NCBI GenBank assembly: GCA_021737045.1
Contig: JAIPES010000011.1
Location: 1-51,697 of the forward strand
Direction of reading: 5' to 3'
DNA from: Desulfobacteraceae bacterium
GTDB taxonomy: Bacteria; Desulfobacterota; Desulfobacteria; Desulfobacterales; Desulfosalsimonadaceae
DNA: 51,697 nucleotides
Shown here piece after piece: positions 45,211 to 51,697 of this stretch (position 1 is the stretch's first letter; the number at the start of each line of letters is the position of its first letter). The position numbers were made by a program, and so were the translations under genes. The notes beneath the pieces are model-generated. The model was not told the origin of the DNA, did not search any database, and worked only from the letters and a program-made list of their open reading frames with translations.

Positions 45211-45240
45211 TTGACCCACACCCGTCCCCTTGGGTAAACA
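45211..45240 (+). promoter_or_regulatory. Promoter-like boxes for the biotin carrier/gcdA operon
   Basis: TTGACC (45211-45216) is followed after 18 bp by TAAACA (45235-45240). The -10 is weak. The start codon of the biotin carrier gene is about 55 bp downstream. Confidence 0.35.
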
Positions 45241-45296
45241 TTGACTTTAAAGACCGTTTTTTCCAACCCTTAACAACCAACACATCCGGAGGCGTC

Positions 45297-45512
45297 ATGG
45301 CAGCACAAATCAAAGCCCCCCTGGCCGGAAAAGTGATTTCCGTTCTGGTCAGCCCTGGCGAAACTGTGGAGGAAGACGACGAGATCCTGATCCTGGAAGC
45401 CATGAAAATGGAGACCTCTGTTTATGCATTAGCAGGCGGCACCATCGCGGAAATCAAAATCCAACCCGGAGACAATGTTGGCGAAGATGATGTCCTGATG
45501 ACCCTGGAATAA
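45297..45512 (+). CDS. gcdC: Biotin carrier protein of glutaconyl-CoA decarboxylase-type pump
   Basis: The protein has 71 residues, a bare biotinyl domain. The biotinylated lysine is in the canonical EAMKME motif (about residue 37), with IKAPLAGKV before and IQPGDNVGEDDVLMTLE closing the fold. Known GcdC proteins carry a long Ala/Pro-rich linker before this domain; none is present here. GGAGGCGTC stands before the ATG. The gene lies 38 bp upstream of gcdA, so it most likely carries CO2 from GcdA to GcdB. Confidence 0.88.
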   Translation: MAAQIKAPLAGKVISVLVSPGETVEEDDEILILEAMKMETSVYALAGGTIAEIKIQPGDNVGEDDVLMTLE

Positions 45513-45550
45513 AACCCGGAAGGAAATTGCCGGAAAAACGAGGTGGGCAA

Positions 45551-47284
45551 ATGCACAAGTATTTTAAAAACATGGATGTCCTGGGAAAGCCGCTCAGGGA
45601 CAAGGTCCGGGACAGAAACCGCGACAGCGCAGAGGCCCTGCAAAAACAGGAGGCCGAAATCCGCCAAGCCAAAGACCAGACCCGGCAGTTCGGCCTGTCT
45701 GCGGAAAAAATCAATTCCCGGGGGCAGCTCACCATCTGGCAGCGCCTGGAAATCCTTGTGGACGAAGGCACATGGCGGCCCCTGCACACCCTGTACAATC
45801 CCGCTGACAACAGCGACTGCACCACCAACGTGGTCGACGGGCTGGCGAAAATCAACGGCCGGTGGGCCGTGGTCATCGGTTTTGACAACAAGTACCTGGC
45901 CGGTGCCTGGGTGCCGGGCCAGCCGGAAAACATCCTGCGGGTGACGGACCTGGCCAAGCGCCTGAACCTGCCGCTGATATGGGTGGTCAACTGCAGCGGG
46001 GTCAAGCTGCCGGAGCAGGAAAAATTCTATGCCGGCCGCAGATGCTCGGGCACCACGTTTTACCGGCATGCGGAACTCGAGCAGATGGGCATTCCCATCC
46101 TTGCCGGCATTTACGGGACCAACCCGGCCGGCGGCGGATACCAGGCCGCCAGTCCCACGATCCTGTTCGCCCACCAAAACTGCAACATTGCCGTAGGCGG
46201 CGCCGGCATCGTCAGCGGCATGAGCCCCAGGGGCTATTTTGACACCGAATCCGCACAGGAACTCATTGATGCGGCCCAAAAACACCAGGCCAGCCCCCCG
46301 GGCACCGTGGACATCCATTGCGATGAAACCGGATTTTTCAGGTTTGTCTTTGACAAGGAAGAAGAAGTGCTGGCAGCCATGCGCGAGTACATGAAAAAAC
46401 TGCCCGCCTATGACCTTGATTTTTTCCGGGTCGATGATCCGCAGAAGCCCGCCCTGCCCGCAGATGATCTCTACACCCTGCTGCCGGCCAATCCCAGGCG
46501 CACCTACGTGTTTGAAGAAATCCTGGGCCGGCTGGTGGACGCAAGCCACCACATGGAATTCCGGCCCGACTACGGCCCGGAGGTCTACACCGGCATCGTA
46601 AAAATAAACGGATTGGCCTTTGGCTGCATCGGCAACCGGCAGGGACTTTTGCCCAAGGGGTATCCGGAATATGCCGATTATCCGGGCATTGGCGGCAAGC
46701 TCTACCGGCAGGGGCTCATCAAAATGAACGAATTTGTGACCCTGTGCGCAAGAGACCGGCTGCCTGTTATCTGGTTTCAGGACACAAGCGGTGTTGACGT
46801 GGGCAACCAGGCGGAAAAAGCCGAGCTGCTGGGCCTGGGCCAGAGCCTGATCTATTCGATCCAGCAAACCGACCTGCCCATGATGCTGGTGACCCTGCGC
46901 AAGGGCTCGGCTGCGGCCCACTACCTGCTGGGCGGACCCACAGCCAACCGGCAAAACGCCTTCACCCTGGGCACTGCAGCCACAGAGATATACGTGATGC
47001 ACGGGGAAACCGCGGCGGTGGCCGCCTATACCCGACGCCTGATAAAGGATCAGCAGGCGGGAAAACCCCTTGACCCCACCATTGAAAAAATGAACCAACT
47101 GGTGGAAAAATATCATGAAACCTCGCGGCCCCTGTTTTGCGCCAAAACCGGTCTGCTCGACGAGGTGGCGGACTTAAATGAAATCCGCGGATACCTGGAG
47201 GCTTTTGCCGAATCCGCCTACCAGAACCCGAGGTCCATCTGCCCCCAGCATAACATGATCCTGCCGCGGATCATTCGGGGCTGA
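45551..47284 (+). CDS. gcdA: Glutaconyl-CoA decarboxylase alpha subunit (carboxyltransferase)
   Basis: The protein has 577 residues and matches GcdA of Acidaminococcus along its length: NSRGQLTIWQRLEILVDEG, KYLAGAWVPGQPENILR, VVNCSGVKLPEQEKFY, GIYGTNPAGGGYQAASPT, IGGKLYRQGLIKMNEFVTLC, GNQAEKAELLGLGQSLIYSI and the C-terminal ICPQHNMILPR. It moves the carboxyl of glutaconyl-CoA to biotin, giving crotonyl-CoA. No biotin carboxylase gene is nearby, which supports a decarboxylase over a propionyl-CoA carboxylase. I use the ATG at 45551 (GAGGTG upstream); an upstream TTG frame is less likely. Confidence 0.93.
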   Translation: MHKYFKNMDVLGKPLRDKVRDRNRDSAEALQKQEAEIRQAKDQTRQFGLSAEKINSRGQLTIWQRLEILVDEGTWRPLHTLYNPADNSDCTTNVVDGLAKINGRWAVVIGFDNKYLAGAWVPGQPENILRVTDLAKRLNLPLIWVVNCSGVKLPEQEKFYAGRRCSGTTFYRHAELEQMGIPILAGIYGTNPAGGGYQAASPTILFAHQNCNIAVGGAGIVSGMSPRGYFDTESAQELIDAAQKHQASPPGTVDIHCDETGFFRFVFDKEEEVLAAMREYMKKLPAYDLDFFRVDDPQKPALPADDLYTLLPANPRRTYVFEEILGRLVDASHHMEFRPDYGPEVYTGIVKINGLAFGCIGNRQGLLPKGYPEYADYPGIGGKLYRQGLIKMNEFVTLCARDRLPVIWFQDTSGVDVGNQAEKAELLGLGQSLIYSIQQTDLPMMLVTLRKGSAAAHYLLGGPTANRQNAFTLGTAATEIYVMHGETAAVAAYTRRLIKDQQAGKPLDPTIEKMNQLVEKYHETSRPLFCAKTGLLDEVADLNEIRGYLEAFAESAYQNPRSICPQHNMILPRIIRG

Positions 47285-47377
47285 CACCGTAATACCACCA
47301 ATCTTTTTTTCAGAGAAAAGATCAATCCCAAGCCGGATGCCGCAGGTGTGCCGGGACAGAAATCAAGAGGTTCTGCC

Positions 47378-49456
47378 ATGGACAGTCAAAGCAAATGGCA
47401 CAAAACCCATTGCAGCCGGATGGACCACGGGGGATGCGCCCTTAACGTAAAAACCAAAGGCGGAAAAATCACCGGCATCACAGGTGATCCGGAAGGGTTT
47501 CTCAACCAGGGCTATAGCTGCCCCAAGGGCCGGGCTGCAGCGGAAATCCATGAAAGCCCTCACAGGCTCAAAACTCCCCTGATCCGCACCGGACCCCGGG
47601 GCACCAACCAGTGGCGCAAGGCCACCTGGCCGGAGGCACTGGAGGCCACGGCCCGGGGCCTGGATCAGGCCAGACAGGAGTACGGGGCCAAATCCGCAGC
47701 CTTCTGCCAGGGCATGCCAAAGGGTCTGGAGCACTTTGCCCTGATCCGCCTGGCCAACACATTCGGCTCTGCCAACGTGGTGGCGGTCCAGGATGTCTGT
47801 CATGCGCCCAGGGAACTAACGGGCCGGCACATGTGCGGTTTTTACCCGGTGGCCGACATGCACCGCAGAAGCGATCTCATTGTCTTATGGGGCAGCAACA
47901 CCCGGGCCACCAATGAAGAGGGCATTATCAACTCCCAAATCACCGCCCGGATCCGGCAGGGTGCGGACCTGATGGTCATTGATCCCAGAAAAACCCCCCT
48001 TGCCGGGCAGGCGGATTTCCATTTGCAGCTGCGGCCGGGCACCGACTGCGCCCTGGCGCTTGGCTTTCTGCATGTCATTATCAAAGAAGGTCTTTTTGAC
48101 ATCCATTTTGTCCAAAACGGGTGTACGGGCTTTGAGGCCCTGGCAGCGCATGTCAAAGCCTTTGACCCGCAATGGACCGCATCCGTGACCGGAGTGGACA
48201 AAACCCAAATCATTTCCGCGGCCCGGGCCTACGGCCGGGCACGGCCCGCATGCACGGCCTGGGGAAACGCCGTGGAACAAACCCCCCGGGCCTTTGACAC
48301 CATCCGGTGCATTGTCTCGTTAATGGCGGTGTGCGGCAACCTGGATGTGCCCGGCGGCAATATCCGGGCGGCCGAGCCCGCACTCCTGGCCCCGGGCAAG
48401 TTCGTGCGCGCGGACCTGATGCCGGACAAGCGCACTCAATGCCTCAACGCCGCCTATCAAACCAGTCCCATGCTCATGACCGTGCCCCCGGCGTTTTTCC
48501 GGCGGGCGGTCCTCGACCATACCCCCTACCCGGTGCGCGCGGCCTACATGCAGTGCACCAATCCCATGCTGTCGTACGCGGATTCGGAAATGACCCGCAA
48601 GGCCCTTTTGAAACTGGATTTTCTGGCTGTGGCAGACGTGGTCATGACCCCCACGGCCGCCCTGGCAGACGTGGTGCTGCCCGCGGCCACGGCGTTTGAA
48701 TTCGATGATATCGGCCACTACGGCCTGGGCCACGGCATTGTCCTGGCCCGGCCCAAACTCGTGGATCCCCCGGGACAATGCCGGCCGGACATGGCCGTGA
48801 TCAATGACCTGGGCCGCCGCCTCACAGACCCGGACCTGTGGTTTGACAATTCCAAACAGATGCTGGAATCCCTGATTGCCCCCTCGGGGCATGACTGGGA
48901 AAATTTTGTGGAAAAGGGATTTCTGACAGGCGAACAGGAATTTCGGGTTTACGAAAAAAAGGGATTTTCCACCCGCTCGGGCAGGGTGGAACTGGCCATG
49001 GAAAATGCCGAAACCCTGGGAGCCGAAGCTTTGCCCCAATACAGGCCACCTGCGGACCTGCCGGATGCAGACTATCCACTTTTGCTCACAAGCGCCAAAA
49101 GCCCCAATTACCTGCACTCATCCTACCGGTGGGTCAAAAGCCTGCGCCGGCGCGAGCCTGTGCCCCAAATCCGGATTCATCCGGACACGGCACAGTCCCT
49201 GGGCATCACCAACGGCAGCCAGGTGCGCATTGAAACCCGAAACGGGGCCATTGTCCAGACCGCTTTGGTCACCCCGGAGGTTTCCCCTGAAGTGGTGTGC
49301 GCCGTGCACGGGTGGTGGTTTTTGGAAACCGGCGCACACAGGCGCCACTCCTGGCAGGCATCTAATTTCAACATGCTCACGTCAGCCCGCACTCTGGGCC
49401 GCCAGTTCGGCACCCCTCGGATGCGCGCCATTGCCTGCCGGCTTGCGCCGGCCTGA
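47378..49456 (+). CDS. Molybdopterin (bis-MGD) oxidoreductase, catalytic subunit
   Basis: The protein has 692 residues with the whole DMSO-reductase-family fold: an N-terminal cluster region, then NVVAVQDVCHAPRELTG (the Cys may ligate Mo or W), LIVLWGSNTRATNEEG, MVIDPRKTPLA, and a C-terminal cofactor domain. The [4Fe-4S] region reads C-SRM-D-HGG-C, then GYSCPKG: the second of the usual cysteines seems to be Asp. There is no Tat signal, so it is cytoplasmic. No iron-sulfur or membrane partner is adjacent. It follows gcdA by 93 bp in the same direction. Substrate unknown; acetylene hydratase has a similar size and layout. Start: ATG at 47378 with GAGG upstream. Confidence 0.85.
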   Translation: MDSQSKWHKTHCSRMDHGGCALNVKTKGGKITGITGDPEGFLNQGYSCPKGRAAAEIHESPHRLKTPLIRTGPRGTNQWRKATWPEALEATARGLDQARQEYGAKSAAFCQGMPKGLEHFALIRLANTFGSANVVAVQDVCHAPRELTGRHMCGFYPVADMHRRSDLIVLWGSNTRATNEEGIINSQITARIRQGADLMVIDPRKTPLAGQADFHLQLRPGTDCALALGFLHVIIKEGLFDIHFVQNGCTGFEALAAHVKAFDPQWTASVTGVDKTQIISAARAYGRARPACTAWGNAVEQTPRAFDTIRCIVSLMAVCGNLDVPGGNIRAAEPALLAPGKFVRADLMPDKRTQCLNAAYQTSPMLMTVPPAFFRRAVLDHTPYPVRAAYMQCTNPMLSYADSEMTRKALLKLDFLAVADVVMTPTAALADVVLPAATAFEFDDIGHYGLGHGIVLARPKLVDPPGQCRPDMAVINDLGRRLTDPDLWFDNSKQMLESLIAPSGHDWENFVEKGFLTGEQEFRVYEKKGFSTRSGRVELAMENAETLGAEALPQYRPPADLPDADYPLLLTSAKSPNYLHSSYRWVKSLRRREPVPQIRIHPDTAQSLGITNGSQVRIETRNGAIVQTALVTPEVSPEVVCAVHGWWFLETGAHRRHSWQASNFNMLTSARTLGRQFGTPRMRAIACRLAPA

Positions 49457-49489
49457 AAAAATCGTCTTCTGCCCCCACAATCCGGCCGG

Positions 49490-50614
49490 TTACAGCACCG
49501 CAAGAAAAATGCCCGCGGCCACGGCCGAGCCGATGACCCCGCCCACATTGGGTCCCATGGCAAACATGAGCAGAAAATTCGACGGGTTGTCCGCCTGCCC
49601 CACGGTCTGGCAAACCCTCGCGGACATGGGAACCGCTGAAACCCCTGCCGCCCCGATCAGGGGATTGACCTTCCCGCCTGTGGCCAGGCACATGAGTTTT
49701 CCCATGAGCACCCCGGTGGCCGTGCCGATGCCAAAGGCCACCAGGCCGAATATCAGGATCTGGATGGTCTCAACAGTGAGAAAATAATGGGCACTGCACT
49801 TGGCCCCCACGGTCAGGCCCAGAAAAATGACAATGATATTGTTGAGCTCGTTCTGGGCGGCCTTGCTCAACCGGTCGGTAACACCGCATTCCCGGAACAG
49901 ATTGCCCAGCATGAGCATGCCCAGAAGCGGCAGGGCCGTGGGCAGAAACAGGCCGGTGACCAGAATCACAATAACCGGAAAAAGAATTCTTTCACGCCTG
50001 GAGGTTTCCCGGAGTTCCTGCATTTCAATCATGCGTTCTTTTTTGGTGGTCAAAAGCCGCATGATGGGCGGCTGGATCATGGGCACAAGGGCCATATAGG
50101 AATAAGCGGCAACCGAGATGGCCCCGAGCAGGTGCGGAGCCATCTGCGAGGACAAATAAATGGCCGTTGGCCCGTCGGCACCGCCGATAATGCTGATGGC
50201 CGCCGCCTCCAGGTCCGTAAACCCCAGGGCCAGCATGGCCAGGAAAGTGGCAAATATCCCGGCCTGGGCCGCAGCGCCCAGCAACAGGGTTTTGGGGTTG
50301 GAAATCAGCGGGGAGAAATCGGTCAGCGCCCCGATTCCCATAAAAATCAACGGCGGATAAATCCCCAGCTCAATGCCCAGGTAAAGGTAATGCAGCAGAC
50401 CGCCGGGCTGTCCGTTTTCAGGCTGGGCCATCATGGGAGACAAGGGGAAATTGACCAAAAGGATACCAAAGCTGATGGGCACCAGCAGCAGGGGCTCGTA
50501 TTTTTTGGCAATGCCCAGATACAGAAGAAAAAGGCCGATGGCCATCATGGCCAGGCCGGAGAGCTCGATATTGGCAAAACCCGTCTGATTTATAAAATAG
50601 ATGAATTTATCCAT
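49490..50614 (-). CDS. gcdB: Na+-translocating decarboxylase beta subunit
   Basis: The protein has 374 residues with about nine membrane segments, the OadB/MmdB/GcdB family. It decarboxylates carboxybiotin and pumps Na+. Conserved sites include [16 protein letters not shown] (Asp essential in the family) and [18 protein letters not shown] near the end. It is downstream of the gcdD-like gene with an 8-bp overlap and faces the gcdC-gcdA-molybdoenzyme operon. It is the only beta subunit in the window, so it is the natural partner of GcdA. Confidence 0.93.
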   Translation of the reverse strand: MDKFIYFINQTGFANIELSGLAMMAIGLFLLYLGIAKKYEPLLLVPISFGILLVNFPLSPMMAQPENGQPGGLLHYLYLGIELGIYPPLIFMGIGALTDFSPLISNPKTLLLGAAAQAGIFATFLAMLALGFTDLEAAAISIIGGADGPTAIYLSSQMAPHLLGAISVAAYSYMALVPMIQPPIMRLLTTKKERMIEMQELRETSRRERILFPVIVILVTGLFLPTALPLLGMLMLGNLFRECGVTDRLSKAAQNELNNIIVIFLGLTVGAKCSAHYFLTVETIQILIFGLVAFGIGTATGVLMGKLMCLATGGKVNPLIGAAGVSAVPMSARVCQTVGQADNPSNFLLMFAMGPNVGGVIGSAVAAGIFLAVL

Positions 50615-51083
50615 TTATCGGATTAACACCCCTTTTCCTTTCCCGGCCTTTGCCCAAAAGCCGGTCGCATTCCTTTTGATTCCAGTAAAAATAACCCTTT
50701 TGATCCGGGACAATTAAGTGGCTGACAATCAAATGGCTGACAACGGAGTGGGCATGGGAAATACCGATTTTTTCCGCCTTCTCTATTAGCGCCGGAAGTG
50801 AAAACGGCTCTCCGATGGCATGTATCAAAAGATTGAGCTGCCGGGCCGATTCATGGATATCGTCAAAATACGGTCCCGGCGGCTCGGGTTTTTCCGGTTT
50901 TTCCGGAAAAACCCAAAGCCGCACCCGATCCAGCCAGGCTTTTGGGTTTTCCCATATACCCAGCACCACATGAAGCCGGGAAATAATGACGGCCAGCACA
51001 ACCAGGGCGATAAACACAACGGTTACGCCCAGCACTGCCAGGGAAACGCCGTGATAATGGGATATGGCCTCCAAGCCTTTCAT
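50607..51083 (-). CDS. gcdD: Small membrane subunit of the Na+ pump (OadG/GcdD-like) with extra C-terminal domain
   Basis: The protein has 158 residues. One membrane helix (about 14-37: [20 protein letters not shown]) matches OadG-type gamma/delta subunits, which hold the pump together. A Pro/Glu-rich linker ([11 protein letters not shown]) leads to a soluble domain of about 70 residues that looks like a small winged helix ([14 protein letters not shown]). The part [10 protein letters not shown] is a tandem repeat at DNA level (50716-50745). The ATG overlaps the stop of the cNMP-binding gene (ATGA). OadG assignment is by position, size and topology. Confidence 0.75.
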   Translation of the reverse strand: MKGLEAISHYHGVSLAVLGVTVVFIALVVLAVIISRLHVVLGIWENPKAWLDRVRLWVFPEKPEKPEPPGPYFDDIHESARQLNLLIHAIGEPFSLPALIEKAEKIGISHAHSVVSHLIVSHLIVPDQKGYFYWNQKECDRLLGKGRERKRGVNPING

Positions 51084-51505
51084 TGCAGATAACCGATCTG
51101 GGGTCTGGTTTGAATGAATTTGTTGATTTTTTTCAGCACTTTTTCCACAAGCCCGGGATTGCTCTGGAGCAGTTCCAAAAACTCAGGGCCGGACATGCAA
51201 AGCAGTTCCCCCTTTGTCAGCGCGGTCACGTTGGCCGTGTATTCAGAGGGAAAGCTCACAGATGACCAGCCGATGATATCGCCCTTCTGGTTTAGCGTAA
51301 TGGCGCGGCCGTCATTGTAATGGATCATGAAATGCCCCCGCAGTATCACAAAAAAGCAGTGGGCCCGCTCGCCCTGCCGGATCATTTGCTCGCCTTCGAT
51401 CACCCATACATGGGAAAGCAGGGGATAGAGCTGATCCCATTCATTGGGCAGCAGATCCCGAAAAATCTCCAGCTTTTTGATCTGCCCGGTATCCAAATGA
51501 TGCAT
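51080..51505 (-). CDS. Cyclic nucleotide-binding domain protein, no DNA-binding domain
   Basis: The protein has 141 residues and consists of one cNMP-binding fold: IFRDLLPNEWDQLYPLL, GERAHCFFVILRGHF, GDIIGWSSVSFPSEYTANV, ALTKGELLCM. The usual Crp/Fnr helix-turn-helix is absent. The phosphate-binding cassette (normally GE-x6-RA) is only loosely kept, so ligand binding is uncertain. AAAGGAGGG precedes the ATG. It leads the operon with gcdD-like and gcdB, which suggests post-translational control of the pump. Confidence 0.82.
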   Translation of the reverse strand: MHHLDTGQIKKLEIFRDLLPNEWDQLYPLLSHVWVIEGEQMIRQGERAHCFFVILRGHFMIHYNDGRAITLNQKGDIIGWSSVSFPSEYTANVTALTKGELLCMSGPEFLELLQSNPGLVEKVLKKINKFIQTRPQIGYLQ

Positions 51506-51529
51506 ATGGTTTTCCCTCCTTTAATTAAG

Positions 51530-51693
51530 GATGGCACCGTAAAAAGCTTTTTACCGCATCCGCTGTTGTTGCAGGAAGGAAGCCCTGCGGCCGGGGTCAG
51601 TTTTTTCGCTCCTGACCGTTTACGGATTCAGCCAATGCCTTCGCTTAAAATTTCAAAAACTCGGCCTGTCGGCCTCAAACAGTTTGAAATTTT
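51530..51693 (+). repeat. Terminal-palindrome repeat, long form (right copy)
   Basis: It begins GATGGCACCGTAAAAAGC with the perfect palindrome GTAAAAAGCTTTTTAC (51539-51554), then follows the inverted sequence of 250-412 closely for about 160 bp. It lies just upstream of the cNMP-binding gene and may extend past the window edge. Confidence 0.8.
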
Positions 51694-51697
51694 TTAG

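Noticed and set aside
45422-47116. Long (564-codon) open frame antisense to gcdA
   Set aside because: gcdA matches its family over its full length. The antisense frame is a by-product of GC-rich codon use and has no known motif.
45551-47284. Propionyl-CoA carboxylase beta subunit as the identity
   Set aside because: Length and conserved blocks match GcdA more closely, no biotin carboxylase gene is nearby, and a GcdB/OadB-type pump subunit is present.
250-51693. Whole window as a composite transposon bounded by the inverted long repeats
   Set aside because: The repeats carry no transposase, similar termini also occur five times inside, and the genes between look like ordinary metabolic operons.
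1-51697. CRISPR arrays, tRNA or rRNA genes
   Set aside because: No regularly spaced short repeats, cloverleaf-like sequences or rRNA stretches were seen in the intergenic regions.

Overview
This window looks like chromosome of an anaerobic Desulfobacterota bacterium, most likely a Desulfobacterales-type sulfate reducer. This is an inference from gene content: indolepyruvate:ferredoxin oxidoreductase, an FrhB-like iron-sulfur flavoprotein, many acyl-CoA enzymes, a Na+-pumping glutaconyl-CoA decarboxylase, a molybdopterin oxidoreductase, a GAF-PAS-LuxR regulator, and GC-rich DNA with dispersed palindromic repeats. I see no rRNA, tRNA, CRISPR array, phage gene or recognisable transposase.

Layout. 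1-513: unassigned DNA and a repeat. 514-1838: an orphan ribbon-helix-helix protein and an exported trypsin-like protease. 2026-5643: a fused proline/P5C dehydrogenase. 5945-6888: an S4 RNA-binding protein and a spermidine-synthase-like protein. 6885-12586 (minus): acyl-CoA dehydrogenase, iorB, iorA and an FrhB-like protein, with a divergent IclR regulator (12857-13636). 13828-15738: a CoA-transferase/GNAT fusion. 15720-24742 (minus): a LIV-type ABC importer (livG, livH, livM, livK, livF) interleaved with two acyl-CoA synthetases and a universal stress protein, preceded by a GAF-PAS-LuxR regulator. 26628-27827: an M24 peptidase. 27894-39829: a glycerol locus with a rhizobial-style ABC importer (GlpS, T, P, Q, U, V), a DeoR repressor, and divergent glpA, glpB and glpK. 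39826-45052 (minus): a six-gene operon (two SDRs, a zinc alcohol dehydrogenase, an EamA transporter, an enoyl-CoA hydratase/isomerase and an MBL hydrolase). 45297-51505: a biotin carrier, gcdA and a molybdopterin oxidoreductase on plus, facing a cNMP-binding protein, gcdD-like and gcdB on minus.

The genes together suggest catabolism of amino acids (proline, aromatic or branched), organic acids activated to CoA esters, and glycerol. Energy would be recovered through reduced ferredoxin/flavoproteins and a sodium gradient from glutaconyl-CoA decarboxylation.

The strongest non-genic signal is a repeat family ending in GATGGCRCCGTAAAAAG. It appears at seven intergenic places, including inverted copies at both window ends and one directly against the livH start codon. 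Other points of interest are an ABC ATPase pair with complementary degenerate motifs (GlpS/GlpT), a GlpAB enzyme with no GlpC nearby, a helical insertion inside a protease domain, one palindrome centred between two divergent promoter-like boxes, and a sodium-pump decarboxylase split over two facing operons around a molybdoenzyme.
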